DNA of 64,000 nt from assembly GCA_947501105.1 (NCBI GenBank), contig CANMUP010000001.1:930001-994000 (forward strand). Reading direction: 5' to 3'. Below are positions 55,026 to 64,000 of this stretch, one piece after another (within the stretch, counting starts at the first letter, position 1; every line of letters starts with the position of its first letter). Made by a program: the position numbers and the translations under genes. The DNA is from an uncultured Flaviramulus sp. Lineage in GTDB: Bacteria; Bacteroidota; Bacteroidia; Flavobacteriales; Flavobacteriaceae. A model generated the notes under the pieces. The model was not told where the DNA came from. It searched no databases and saw nothing but the letters and a program-made list of their open reading frames with translations.

Positions 55026-55517
55026 ATGTCAAATAAAGCAGAGCAAACACAAGTATTTAAAGCTCCCGAATTTCTAGTTAATGATTGGATTAACTCCAAC
55101 GGAAAGAAAACGGAACCTATTAAACTTTCAGATTTTAAAGGAAAGTTTAAAGTAGTGTATTGTTTTCAGCATTGGTGTCCTGGTTGCCATAGCAAAGGGT
55201 TGCCAGATTTAAAAAAGATGGTTGAGGCTTTAAAAGATAACGCTAAGGTTGTTTTTTTAGCAGTGCAAACTGTTTTTGAAGGTCACGATTCTAATACTTA
55301 TGAAAAGATGGTGGAAACTCAAAAGCAATATAATTTAAAAATACCGTTTGGGCATGATGCTGGAGACGATGGTAAATCGCATTCAAATATTATGAAAAGC
55401 TATAAAACTGGAGGCACACCTTGGTTTATTTTTATTGATAAAAATGATAACGTTGTGTTTTCAGATTTTCACTTAAACCCAGATGCAGCAATTACCTTTT
55501 TTAAAAGCCTAAACTAA
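55026..55517 (+). CDS. Thioredoxin-fold redoxin
   Basis: A 163-residue thioredoxin-like protein with YCFQHWCPGCHSKGLPDLKK (CPGC motif near 52-55), FLAVQTVFEGHDSNTYEKM and a cis-proline region GGTPWFIFIDK. It resembles AhpC/TSA-type redoxins or TlpA-like proteins. There is no signal peptide, so it is cytosolic and could recycle MsrA/MsrB. The ribosome site AAAGGA lies 8 bases ahead of the start. It is 26 bp after msrA. Confidence 0.85.
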   Translation: MSNKAEQTQVFKAPEFLVNDWINSNGKKTEPIKLSDFKGKFKVVYCFQHWCPGCHSKGLPDLKKMVEALKDNAKVVFLAVQTVFEGHDSNTYEKMVETQKQYNLKIPFGHDAGDDGKSHSNIMKSYKTGGTPWFIFIDKNDNVVFSDFHLNPDAAITFFKSLN

Positions 55518-55518
55518 A

Positions 55519-55761
55519 ATGCAAATTAAACTTTATGGTGCCGGTAGGTGTCACAAAACGCAGTATTATAAGGCGTTTTTTGAAACTCGTAGTTTAGATT
55601 ATGCATTTCTTGATGTTGAAGAAAATAAAGACCACGCAGAAGAATTGCGTGGTCTTTATAAAAACAGAAAACTTAATTTCCCGACTATAACTATTGATAA
55701 AAAGAAATTGAGAAATCCGTCAGATAAAGAATTAAATAAATGGATAGAAAAACAAAAATAG
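55519..55761 (+). CDS. Glutaredoxin-like protein
   Basis: 80 residues with a glutaredoxin fold pattern: MQIKLYGAGRCHKTQYYKAFF and [23 protein letters not shown]. The usual CxxC is reduced to a single cysteine (GRCHKTQ), so it would act as a monothiol type. It starts one base after the redoxin stop codon, and its end overlaps the second msrA-like gene by 22 bp. Confidence 0.8.
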   Translation: MQIKLYGAGRCHKTQYYKAFFETRSLDYAFLDVEENKDHAEELRGLYKNRKLNFPTITIDKKKLRNPSDKELNKWIEKQK

Positions 55762-56261
55762 CCTTAGGTGGTGGATGCCATTGGTGTACCGAAGCTGTTT
55801 TTCAATCTTTAAAAGGTGTTGAAAAAGTAGAACAAGGATATGTGGCTTCAGTTGGAGAAAATCATGAATTTTCAGAAGCTGTTGTTGTACATTTTGATGC
55901 AGAAGAAATTACATTAAAAACATTAATAGAGATTCATTTACATACGCATAAAAGCAATAGTAATCATTCTATGAGGAATAAATACCGTTCTGCAGTATAT
56001 ACGTTTTCAAATGAACAAGAAAATAATTCTAAAGAGATAATTGAAAGTATTCAAAAGGATTTCGGTAATAAAATTATTACTAAAGTATTTCCTTTTTTAG
56101 AATTTAAGGTATCACGAGAAGCTATTCAAAATTATTATCAAAAGAATCCAAATAAACCTTTTTGCGAAACATTTATCAATCCGAAGTTACAACTTTTGTT
56201 AGATAAATTTTCCAATTATGTCGATGAGAAAAAAGTTGAACATTTAATAATATCAATTTAG
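55740..56261 (+). CDS. Second MsrA-like protein
   Basis: 173 residues, clearly an MsrA paralogue of the gene at 54461: [25 protein letters not shown], with the catalytic cysteine kept but the Phe of CFWC replaced by His. The loop [15 protein letters not shown] keeps the YRSAVY core. The region that binds substrate (GHPTY in the first copy) is replaced by ENHEFSE, so specificity may differ. It is translationally coupled to the glutaredoxin-like gene. Confidence 0.85.
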   Translation: MDRKTKIALGGGCHWCTEAVFQSLKGVEKVEQGYVASVGENHEFSEAVVVHFDAEEITLKTLIEIHLHTHKSNSNHSMRNKYRSAVYTFSNEQENNSKEIIESIQKDFGNKIITKVFPFLEFKVSREAIQNYYQKNPNKPFCETFINPKLQLLLDKFSNYVDEKKVEHLIISI

Positions 56262-56265
56262 GAAA

Positions 56266-57483
56266 ATGAAGAGTACAAAACTAAATATTGAAAATAATAA
56301 TGGTTTGATATTGCAAGCACATTTAGAGCTTCCAGCAAATCAAAAGCCTAATCGTTATGCTATTTTTGCACATTGTTTTACATGTACAAGTTCTTTGAGT
56401 GCTGTGAAAAATATTAGTCGCGCATTAACCAATTATGGATTTGGTGTGGTTCGGTTTGATTTTACTGGTTTAGGTAAAAGTGAAGGCGAATTTGCTGAGA
56501 GTCATTTTTCTGCAAATGTGAGAGATTTAATTGCTGTAAGCAATTTTATGAACAACAATTATAAAGCACCTGCATTACTTGTTGGTCATTCCCTCGGTGG
56601 CGCAGCTGTAATTAGCGCAGCCTCAAAATTAGAAAACATAAAAGCTGTAGCAACAATTGGTGCTCCAGCAACGGTAAGTCATGTTAAGCATTTGTTTTCT
56701 CATGATATCGATTCCATTAGAGAAGGCGAATTAACCGAAGTAAATATTGGTGGACGACCATTTAAAATAAACCCTGAATTTGTTTCAGATTTTGATAAAA
56801 CCGATTTGCCTTCAGTTGTGAAAAACTTACGAAAGCCTCTGTTGATATTGCATTCTCCAACTGATGCTATTGTTGGTATTAAAAATGCAGAACAATTGTA
56901 TCATAATGCGCACCATCCTAAAAGCTTTGTTACACTTGATAATGCAGATCATTTACTAACTAATGCTAATGACAGCAATTATGCAGGAAATGTTATTGGT
57001 ACTTGGGTACAGCGTTATTTTGAACCTGAGGAAAACACGATGTTAGAAACACAAGGAGAGCAATTAGTTGGACATTTAAATTTAATAGAAGATAATTTCA
57101 CTACATCTATTCAAACTAAACGACATAGCATGGTTGCTGATGAGCCTATATCTGTTGGAGGAGACGATTTTGGACCCTCGCCTTACGAGTATCTTAATGC
57201 TGGTTTAGCGGCCTGTACGGTCATGACCTTAAAAATGTATGCGCAGCGTAAACAATGGGATTTACAAGAAGTGTTTGTATATATTTCTCATTCTAAAAAG
57301 CATAGTGATGAGTTGGAATTGGGTATAGAAAAACCAGGTTATTTGGATCATATTAGTAAAAAGTTAAAATTTGTTGGTAATTTAGATGCTTCCCAAAAAC
57401 AACGTTTAAAAGAAATTGCATCACGTTGCCCAGTGCATAAAACCATTGCGAGCGAAGTAGTATTTGACACAGTAATAATTTAA
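56266..57483 (+). CDS. Alpha/beta-hydrolase fused to OsmC-type protein
   Basis: 405 residues in two parts. Residues 1-255 are an alpha/beta hydrolase with oxyanion region [14 protein letters not shown], nucleophile elbow [10 protein letters not shown] (Ser near 108), acid in SPTDAIV and His in NADHLL. Residues 275-405 are an OsmC-like domain ([52 protein letters not shown]) with both peroxidatic-type cysteines. Such fusions are known in Bacteroidota and Proteobacteria and are thought to reduce organic hydroperoxides. It closes the redox cluster. Confidence 0.92.
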   Translation: MKSTKLNIENNNGLILQAHLELPANQKPNRYAIFAHCFTCTSSLSAVKNISRALTNYGFGVVRFDFTGLGKSEGEFAESHFSANVRDLIAVSNFMNNNYKAPALLVGHSLGGAAVISAASKLENIKAVATIGAPATVSHVKHLFSHDIDSIREGELTEVNIGGRPFKINPEFVSDFDKTDLPSVVKNLRKPLLILHSPTDAIVGIKNAEQLYHNAHHPKSFVTLDNADHLLTNANDSNYAGNVIGTWVQRYFEPEENTMLETQGEQLVGHLNLIEDNFTTSIQTKRHSMVADEPISVGGDDFGPSPYEYLNAGLAACTVMTLKMYAQRKQWDLQEVFVYISHSKKHSDELELGIEKPGYLDHISKKLKFVGNLDASQKQRLKEIASRCPVHKTIASEVVFDTVII

Positions 57484-57629
57484 AATTTTGAATCTGTAAA
57501 ATAGTGAGAGCAAGCAATTGCTGCAAAACTCAAAATCTGTCGTCTAAAGTAATATTCCAGCTAATATAATGTCAGTTGTGTTAAAGTTATTTTAGATTTG
57601 ATTAAATTTAGACAATTAAACAACCATAA

Positions 57630-60600
57630 ATGTATAAGCTAACCAAAATTGTTTTTATTGCAGGTATTTTTTTTATACTTAATGCATGTGCAAATTACAA
57701 GCCTCAATATAAAAATCAAAATACCAATTCTGTTTTCCCTAATAAAGAGATAGAGCATTCTTTTTATCTAATAGGAGATGCTGGAAATTCACCTATAGGA
57801 ACTTCCTCAAAGGCATTACAGGCGTTTAAAGAAGAATTAAGTAAAGCTTCAAAAAACAGCACAGCAATTTTTTTAGGAGACAATATTTATCCAAAAGGCT
57901 TACCAAAAAAAGAAGAAGAGGGTAGAGGTTTTGCTGAACACCAGCTTAATGTTCAAACAGATGCAGTTAAGGGTTTTAAAGGAGAAGCTATTTTTATTCC
58001 AGGGAATCATGATTGGTATAGTGATGGACTAGAAGGGCTTAAACGTCAAGAAAAGTATGTTGAAAATAAGTTGGGTAAGAATACCTTTTTACCAGAAAAT
58101 GGATGTCCAATTGAAAAGGTTAACATATCAGATGAAATTGTAATGATAGTTGTTGATTCGGAATGGTATTTAGCCGATTGGGATAAACACCCAACTATAA
58201 ATGATGATTGCGAGATTAAAACAAGAGCTAAGTTTTTTGAAGAATTTGAAAGTTTAATAAAAAAGGCTAGAGGAAAAACAACAATAATAGCTTTGCATCA
58301 TCCTATGTTTACTAATGGTTCTCATGGTGGGCAATATTCTTTCGGTAGTCACATGTCACCTATTCCAGTTTTAGGAACATTAAAAAATGTGCTTCGTAAG
58401 ACTGGTGGAGTAACTACAGTAGATATTCAAAATGGCCTCTATAATGAGTTTAGAAAACGTATTATAACATTATCTCAAGAAAACGATAAAACCATTTTTG
58501 TTTCAGGACACGATCATAATTTACAATATATTGTTCAAGATAACTTGCCACAAATTGTTAGTGGATCTGGATCCAAATCTATGGCAACACGAAATGTTGG
58601 AAACGGAAAATTTTCTTACGGCACGCCAGGATATGCTAGATTAGATGTGTTTAAAGATGGTTCATCTCATGTTCGTTTTTACTCTACAGAAGTAAATAGC
58701 GTTGTATTTCAAACAGAAGTTATTGCTCCAGAAAAAAAGGTGCAAAGTATTAAATACAGTGACAATTTAGTTAAGCAAAAAACGGCTTCAATTTATTCAG
58801 AAAAAGAAACCACTAAAGGAGGTATTTATAAAGCACTTTGGGGAGAGCGTTATCGTGAAGAATTTAGTAAAAAAGTAACAGTTCCAACAGTTAGCCTTGA
58901 CACTTTATTTGGAGGATTAACCCCAGTAAGAAAAGGAGGCGGACATCAATCTAAATCTGTTCGTTTACAAGACAAGCAAGGTAGAGAATACGTAATGCGT
59001 GCACTTCGCAAAAATGCACTTCAGTATTTACAAGCAGTTGCCTTTAAAGACCAATATATTGAAGGACAGTTTGATGATACTTATACCGAAAAATTATTGC
59101 TAGATGTTTTTACAGGGTCTCATCCTTATGCGCCTTTCACAATAGCTACATTGTCAAATGCTGTTGGTGTTTACCATACCAATCCAGTATTATATTATAT
59201 TCCTAAACAAAAAGCTTTAGGTGAGTTTAATGACGAGTTTGGAGATGAGTTATATATGATTGAAGAACGGGCTTCTGATGGTCATGGAGATAAGGCAAGT
59301 TTTGGTTTCTCAAATGAGTTAATTAGTACTGACGATTTACTTAAAGAATTGAATAAAGATGAAGACATTGTTTTAGATGAAGAAGCTTATGTTAGAGCAC
59401 GTTTATTTGATATGCTTATTGGAGACTGGGACAGGCATGAAGATCAATGGCGTTGGGCGAAGTTTAAAGAGAATAAAAAAACAATTTATCGTCCTGTGCC
59501 TAGAGATCGCGATCAAGCGTTTTCAATTATGGCCGATGGGGCTTTGTTAGGTTTTGCAACAACAGTATTGCCATCGTTACGTTTAATGAAAAGCTATGAT
59601 GAAGATTTAAAAAGCCCCAAATGGTTCAATTTAGAACCTTACCCGTTAGATATGGCTTTAATAAATCAGTCTAATAGAAGTGTTTGGAATGCTCAAGTAA
59701 AACATATTGTCGAGAATTTAACAGATAGTGTTATTGATGAAGCATTTACTTATTTCCCTTCAGAAGTTAATCAAGAAACATTACAAGAGATTAAACGAAA
59801 GTTACAAGGAAGGCGCCACAATCTTCAAAAAATATCAGATCAATATTATAATCATATCAATGAATTTGCAATTATAAAAGGAACAGATAAAGACGATTGG
59901 TTTGAGGTTGAGCGTATGCCTAAAGGAGATACAAAAGTAACAGCATATCGTATTAAGAAAGGTGAAAAAGCAGATATTTTTCATCAACGTATTTATACCT
60001 GCCATGATACCAAAGAAATCTGGATTTATGGTTTAGATGATGACGATATGTTTAGAGTATCTGGAGTAGGCGATCAGTTAATTAAACTCAGGTTAATAGG
60101 TGGTCAAAACAAAGATGTTTATAATGTAGAAAACGGGAAAAGAGTAAAGATCTATGATTACAAGTCTAAGAAAAGTGATTTTTTAACTAACAAAGGGCAT
60201 AGAAAGCTTACTGATGATTATGAAATTAATGTATACGATTATAAGAAACTAAAAAATAGTAGTAACCAATTTGTACCAACTATCGGGTCTAATCCAGATG
60301 ATGGTTTTAAAATTGGGTTTACAAATACACTAACTAATTATGGCTTTGAACGTAATCCATTTACTTCTCAGCACACCATGTCTGCTGCTTATTATTTTGC
60401 TACACAAGGCTTTGATTTAGGTTACAAAGGAGAATTTGCAAATGTAGTTGGAAACATGAATTTAGGCATAAATGCTAAATTTACTAGCCCAAATTATGCT
60501 GTAAACTTTTTTGGTTACGGTAATGCAACACCAAACCCAGAGGCTGATGAAAATGATGGACTTGATGTAGATTTAGACTATAATCGTGTAAAATTAAGGA

Positions 60601-61334
60601 CTTTAGAATTTTATCCTACTTTAGTATGGAGAGGACGCTTAGGTGCTAGTTTTGAGTTTGGAGTATCCTACGAATCAATTGAGGTTGAAGAAACCGAAGG
60701 ACGATTTATAAATGATGAATTTATTGGAGATAACGTTGATGTTAATGATGATTTTTATGGTTTTCATGCAAAATATCAATTTGCAAATTCTGATAATAAA
60801 GCGTTTCCAACTTTAGGGATGCTATTTGCAATTCAAACAGGTTATAAGAATAATGTTAGCGAATCTAAAGGTTTTGGATATGTTATCCCAGAATTGAGTT
60901 TCGATTATAAGCTGGAGCCAAGTGGCCAACTAGTTTTAGCTACAAAATTTAAAGGACATTTTAATTTAGGAGATGATTTTGAGTTTTATCAAGGCGCAAA
61001 TATTGGCGCTAATAATGGACTGCGAGGTTATAGAAATGAACGTTTTACAGGTAAAAGTGCCTTTGCACAAAGTACAGACATACGATTAAATCTTCGTAAG
61101 GTAAAAACAGGGTTAATGCCTTTAAAAATAGGGTTTTATGGAGGTTTCGATTATGGGCGTGTTTGGGTTGATGATAGTTTGCTGTTAAGCCCTATGTACC
61201 ATTCCAATACTTGGAATACATCATTTGGTGGCGGTATATTTGCCAATGCGGCAGATATGTTTACTGCTAATATTTCTGCATTCAATAGTGATGATGGTTT
61301 GCGTTTAGCCTTCAAAATTGGGTTTGGATTTTAG
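57630..61334 (+). CDS. Metallophosphoesterase / kinase-like / beta-barrel fusion lipoprotein
   Basis: 1234 residues. A lipoprotein signal (ILNAC, Cys near 19) is followed by a calcineurin-like phosphoesterase (residues 45-360: GDAGNS, LGDNIYP, PGNHDW with His127, ALHHPMF, SGHDHN). Residues about 430-700 look like an atypical kinase fold: KSVRLQDKQGREYVMRAL as the glycine/lysine region, LYMIEERA as hinge, IGDWDRHEDQWRW (Asp599-Trp607) as the catalytic loop and VPRDRDQAF (624-631) as the metal loop. The C-terminal 380 residues form a BamA/surface-antigen-type barrel (NGLRGYRNERFTG, FYGGFDYGRVW, ending KIGFGF). It is anchored in the outer membrane; substrate unknown. Confidence 0.8.
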   Translation: MYKLTKIVFIAGIFFILNACANYKPQYKNQNTNSVFPNKEIEHSFYLIGDAGNSPIGTSSKALQAFKEELSKASKNSTAIFLGDNIYPKGLPKKEEEGRGFAEHQLNVQTDAVKGFKGEAIFIPGNHDWYSDGLEGLKRQEKYVENKLGKNTFLPENGCPIEKVNISDEIVMIVVDSEWYLADWDKHPTINDDCEIKTRAKFFEEFESLIKKARGKTTIIALHHPMFTNGSHGGQYSFGSHMSPIPVLGTLKNVLRKTGGVTTVDIQNGLYNEFRKRIITLSQENDKTIFVSGHDHNLQYIVQDNLPQIVSGSGSKSMATRNVGNGKFSYGTPGYARLDVFKDGSSHVRFYSTEVNSVVFQTEVIAPEKKVQSIKYSDNLVKQKTASIYSEKETTKGGIYKALWGERYREEFSKKVTVPTVSLDTLFGGLTPVRKGGGHQSKSVRLQDKQGREYVMRALRKNALQYLQAVAFKDQYIEGQFDDTYTEKLLLDVFTGSHPYAPFTIATLSNAVGVYHTNPVLYYIPKQKALGEFNDEFGDELYMIEERASDGHGDKASFGFSNELISTDDLLKELNKDEDIVLDEEAYVRARLFDMLIGDWDRHEDQWRWAKFKENKKTIYRPVPRDRDQAFSIMADGALLGFATTVLPSLRLMKSYDEDLKSPKWFNLEPYPLDMALINQSNRSVWNAQVKHIVENLTDSVIDEAFTYFPSEVNQETLQEIKRKLQGRRHNLQKISDQYYNHINEFAIIKGTDKDDWFEVERMPKGDTKVTAYRIKKGEKADIFHQRIYTCHDTKEIWIYGLDDDDMFRVSGVGDQLIKLRLIGGQNKDVYNVENGKRVKIYDYKSKKSDFLTNKGHRKLTDDYEINVYDYKKLKNSSNQFVPTIGSNPDDGFKIGFTNTLTNYGFERNPFTSQHTMSAAYYFATQGFDLGYKGEFANVVGNMNLGINAKFTSPNYAVNFFGYGNATPNPEADENDGLDVDLDYNRVKLRTLEFYPTLVWRGRLGASFEFGVSYESIEVEETEGRFINDEFIGDNVDVNDDFYGFHAKYQFANSDNKAFPTLGMLFAIQTGYKNNVSESKGFGYVIPELSFDYKLEPSGQLVLATKFKGHFNLGDDFEFYQGANIGANNGLRGYRNERFTGKSAFAQSTDIRLNLRKVKTGLMPLKIGFYGGFDYGRVWVDDSLLLSPMYHSNTWNTSFGGGIFANAADMFTANISAFNSDDGLRLAFKIGFGF

Positions 61335-61558
61335 TTCTCATTATTAGAATCAAATAGTAAATTTATTTCATTAAGAAACAATAAGTTTAGATAATTTCAA
61401 TTTAGCAATGTTAAATGAATTTATAAAAAATTATAATGGTGTAATTTTTTAAAGTTGTGATATGAGCAAATAATCAATTATATTTATATGCTTGACAAAC
61501 AATTAGCCCTAAATTGAAATTTTAATACTATGATTTTTAAGAAAAAAACAACTAATCA

Positions 61559-63901
61559 ATGAAAAAATATATTTTAGTACTACTGTTAATTTGTTCTTTA
61601 GTAGGTTTTTCACAAAGTAAAAAAAATTACAACATAGGAATTCTTCTAGATAATAGAACAGAAGAAGTTAATCCGCTTCTTAAAACAATGCAAGACCAAA
61701 TTATTGCAGTAGTAGGAGAAGATGCTACGATTAGTTTTTCTGAAAGTAATATTCTGGTAAACAATTATAACCTTAAAAAAGCTGAAGAAGATTATAATAA
61801 GCTTATTAATAATGAAACAGACATAATTCTTGCATTTGGGATAGTAAACAACGAAATAGTTAGTAAGCAAACAGTTTATAAAAAACCAACTATTTTGTTT
61901 GGAGCTGTTAATCGAGATTTTAGCACAATTGATTTTACTAAAGCAACATCTGGGATAAATAACTTTACTTATTTAGTAGAATCTGAGTCTTATCAAGAAG
62001 ACTTTATCAAATTTAAAGAGCTTACTAATTATAAAAAACTAGGTATAATAATTGAAAATCATATTATCGACCTATTACCTATAAGAGAAACTTTTGATAA
62101 AGAATTTGAAGCTATAGATGCAGAGTACAAACTCATTCCTTTTGAGACAGTATCTGATATTACTTCAAACCTCGATGATGTTGATGCAGTATATTTAGCG
62201 AGTGGTTTTTTCTTAAAGGATAACGAGGTAAATATACTAGCAAAAGCATTTATTAATAAGCAGTTACCATCGTTTACTAATAATAGTATTAAACAAGTGA
62301 AATTAGGCATTATGGCAACTAATCAGCCGCAGGATAATTTCGACCAGTTTATACGTCGTGTATCGCTTTCTGTAGAAGGGTATATAAACGGGGAGTTGTT
62401 ATCAGATATGCCAGTTTTTATTGACTATAGTAGTCGTTTAACCATGAATTTTAATACAGCCGAATTGGTTGGTGTTCCTATAAAATATAGCTTAATTAAT
62501 GACACAGATTTTGTTGGAGACTTTAAAAATGCAATCTCAGAGAAACAATACAATTTAGTAGAAGTAATTAATACAGTACTTAATCAGAATTTATCTTTGC
62601 AATCTGTTCAAAAAGATGTCGTGTTAAGCGAGCAAGATGTAAAGTTGGCAAAGAGTAATTATTTACCAAGTGTAACCGCATCTGCAAATGGAACGTATAC
62701 AGATCCTAATTTAGCAGAAGTTAGCAGTGGTCAAAACCCAGAATTTCAAACAACAGGAAATATAACCTTACAGCAAACCGTATTTTCAGAGTCAGCAAAT
62801 GCCAATATCTCTATTCAAAAAAGCTTACAAAAAGCGCAACAAGAAAGCTTTAATGTAGAACAACTTAATACTATTTTTAATGCTTCAAATGCCTATTTTA
62901 ATGTACTTATACTAAAAGCTAATTTACAGATACAGGCAAGAAATTTAGACCTTACTAAACGTAATTTACAAATTGCTGAACAAAATTTTAAGGCTGGAGA
63001 ATCCGGAAAATCAGACTTGCTTCGTTTTCGTAGTCAAATGGCACAAAATACACAGTCTTTAGTTGAAGCGATTAATCAATTTGAGCAAAGCCTTGTCGTT
63101 ATAAATCAGTTGTTAAATAATCCTATAAATACAGAGATTGATATTGAAGATGTTCAACTGACCGACGAGTTATTAAAACACTATAATTACGATAATTTTA
63201 TTGATTTATTAGACAATCCTATTTTACGAGAACCATTTATAGAGTTTTTGATTCAAGAGTCTAAAGCAAATGCCCCTGAATTAAAAGCGTTAGGTTATAA
63301 CTTAGAGGTTACAAACCGGAATATTAAATTAAATGGCTCTGGACGTTTTTTACCAACAGTAGCATTACAAGGTCAATATAATAGAACTTTCGATAGAAGC
63401 GGTGTTGGTAGTACTGCACCAGCAGGTTCTAGCTTTTTAGACAGCAATTATAATATTGGTTTAAATGTTTCCATTCCTATACTTAATAGCAACCAAACTA
63501 ATATAAATCGTCAAACGGCATTAATTCAAAAAGATCAACTAAATATTAATAAGGAGAATACCGAATTAAGTATTGCAGTAAACATTAGAAACATTGTTTT
63601 AGATGTTATTAATCAAATATCCAATATTGAATTATCTAAAGTTTCTGAAGATACTGCCAATGAAGCCCTTGAATTAACTCAAGCATCCTATTCTAATGGG
63701 GCAGTAAATATTGTTCAGTTAATTGACGCTCAAAACAATTACCTAAATGCGCAGATAGCAAGTGTAAATGCAGTGTATAATTACATGATTAATGCATTGC
63801 AGTTAGAGCGTTATTTAGGGTACTATTTCTTATTAAATAGTGAAGCCGATAACGAAAAGTTTAACAAACGATTTATGGAATTTTTAAATAATAGAAATTA
63901 A
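61559..63901 (+). CDS. Substrate-binding-domain/TolC-family fusion protein
   Basis: 780 residues: a signal peptide (ILVLLLICSLVGFSQ); then residues 25-310 resemble the periplasmic binding fold of ABC-type uncharacterised transport proteins (YNIGILLDNRTEEVNP, DIILAFGIVNNEIVSKQ, KLGIMATNQPQDNFDQF). Residues 330-770 are a TolC-type outer-membrane efflux protein with two repeats (LSLQSVQKDVVLSEQDVKLAKSNYLPSV; APELKALGYNLEVTNRNIKL). The joining of a ligand-binding domain to TolC in one chain is unusual. The following partial lipoprotein is probably its efflux adaptor. Confidence 0.85.
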   Translation: MKKYILVLLLICSLVGFSQSKKNYNIGILLDNRTEEVNPLLKTMQDQIIAVVGEDATISFSESNILVNNYNLKKAEEDYNKLINNETDIILAFGIVNNEIVSKQTVYKKPTILFGAVNRDFSTIDFTKATSGINNFTYLVESESYQEDFIKFKELTNYKKLGIIIENHIIDLLPIRETFDKEFEAIDAEYKLIPFETVSDITSNLDDVDAVYLASGFFLKDNEVNILAKAFINKQLPSFTNNSIKQVKLGIMATNQPQDNFDQFIRRVSLSVEGYINGELLSDMPVFIDYSSRLTMNFNTAELVGVPIKYSLINDTDFVGDFKNAISEKQYNLVEVINTVLNQNLSLQSVQKDVVLSEQDVKLAKSNYLPSVTASANGTYTDPNLAEVSSGQNPEFQTTGNITLQQTVFSESANANISIQKSLQKAQQESFNVEQLNTIFNASNAYFNVLILKANLQIQARNLDLTKRNLQIAEQNFKAGESGKSDLLRFRSQMAQNTQSLVEAINQFEQSLVVINQLLNNPINTEIDIEDVQLTDELLKHYNYDNFIDLLDNPILREPFIEFLIQESKANAPELKALGYNLEVTNRNIKLNGSGRFLPTVALQGQYNRTFDRSGVGSTAPAGSSFLDSNYNIGLNVSIPILNSNQTNINRQTALIQKDQLNINKENTELSIAVNIRNIVLDVINQISNIELSKVSEDTANEALELTQASYSNGAVNIVQLIDAQNNYLNAQIASVNAVYNYMINALQLERYLGYYFLLNSEADNEKFNKRFMEFLNNRN

Positions 63902-63910
63902 AATATAATT

Positions 63911-64000
63911 ATGAAGAATATAACCAACCTTTGTATCATATTCCTTTTAGTAGTGTTTTCTTGTGCTGAGGAGAAAAAGACTGTAGAAAAGTTTGTACGT
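63911..64000 (+). CDS. Lipoprotein, probable RND efflux adaptor (partial, runs off window)
   Basis: Only the first 30 codons are present: MKNITNLCIIFLLVVFSC then AEEKKTVEKFVR. The lipobox cysteine lies at residue 18. It starts 9 bp after the TolC-fusion stop codon. An adaptor (HlyD/MFP family) next to TolC is the usual arrangement, but the domain itself is outside the window. Confidence 0.55.
   Translation, partial: MKNITNLCIIFLLVVFSCAEEKKTVEKFVR

Noticed and set aside
1-64000. CRISPR arrays
   Set aside because: No regularly spaced direct repeats with unique spacers were seen anywhere in the window.

Overview
The window looks like the chromosome of a marine Flavobacteriaceae-type Bacteroidota. 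The DNA is strongly AT-rich and carries a SusC/SusD pair with an ECF sigma factor and a FecR anti-sigma factor. The tRNA promoter matches the Bacteroidota -33/-7 consensus, most genes lack a Shine-Dalgarno sequence, and lipoproteins with Bacteroidota-style signal peptides are abundant. No species can be named from the sequence alone.

Layout. (1) 1-2713 is core chromosome: an EamA-family transporter, an M20 dipeptidase and tRNA-Leu(UAG). (2) 2701-22787 is a genomic island of about 20 kb, integrated at the 3' end of tRNA-Leu. It is bounded by an 18-bp direct repeat and flanked inside both ends by paired TTTAGGCAAC motifs. At its right end it has a tyrosine integrase, an excisionase-like HTH protein and a replication-protein-like gene. 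No relaxase or conjugation gene was seen. The cargo is a two-gene operon (STAS/GHKL-ATPase/double-phosphoribosyltransferase protein plus a nucleoside-phosphorylase-fold protein) that resembles an uncharacterised conflict or defence system; a circularly permuted tRNA-like element; a PIN-nuclease pair beside a truncated IS1595-type transposase; a long rod-shaped RNA candidate; and a pair of large exported proteins. (3) 23238-26581 is core again: a small PH-like membrane protein, an Lrp/AsnC regulator and the threonine-to-glycine genes (SDR-type threonine dehydrogenase and kbl). (4) 26578-43474 is a nutrient-utilisation locus: ECF sigma and FecR (divergent), SusC, SusD, two M14 metallocarboxypeptidases, gamma-glutamyltransferase, D-aminoacylase, an exported lipoprotein glutamate racemase, an FnIII lipoprotein with an M14/PGA-hydrolase-like C-terminus, and a glutamate/aspartate symporter. 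Read together, it looks like a locus for taking up and breaking down a gamma-glutamyl and/or D-glutamate-containing polymer or peptide into L-glutamate. (5) 43861-51723 holds DsbD, a class-V aminotransferase, a GAF protein and an HD-domain/Pycsar-effector-like membrane protein. (6) 51877-57483 is a redox-repair cluster (double-HTH AraC regulator, NTF2-like, YHS, MsrB, MsrA, redoxin, glutaredoxin-like, second MsrA, hydrolase-OsmC fusion). (7) 57630-64000 holds a metallophosphoesterase/kinase-like/beta-barrel fusion, a substrate-binding-domain/TolC fusion and the first 30 codons of a lipoprotein, probably an efflux adaptor.

The most promising undescribed items are the glutamyl-polymer locus with its surface racemase, the PRTase-GHKL/nucleosidase operon, and the permuted tRNA. 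All functional statements come from motifs and gene context read by eye; no database search was run.
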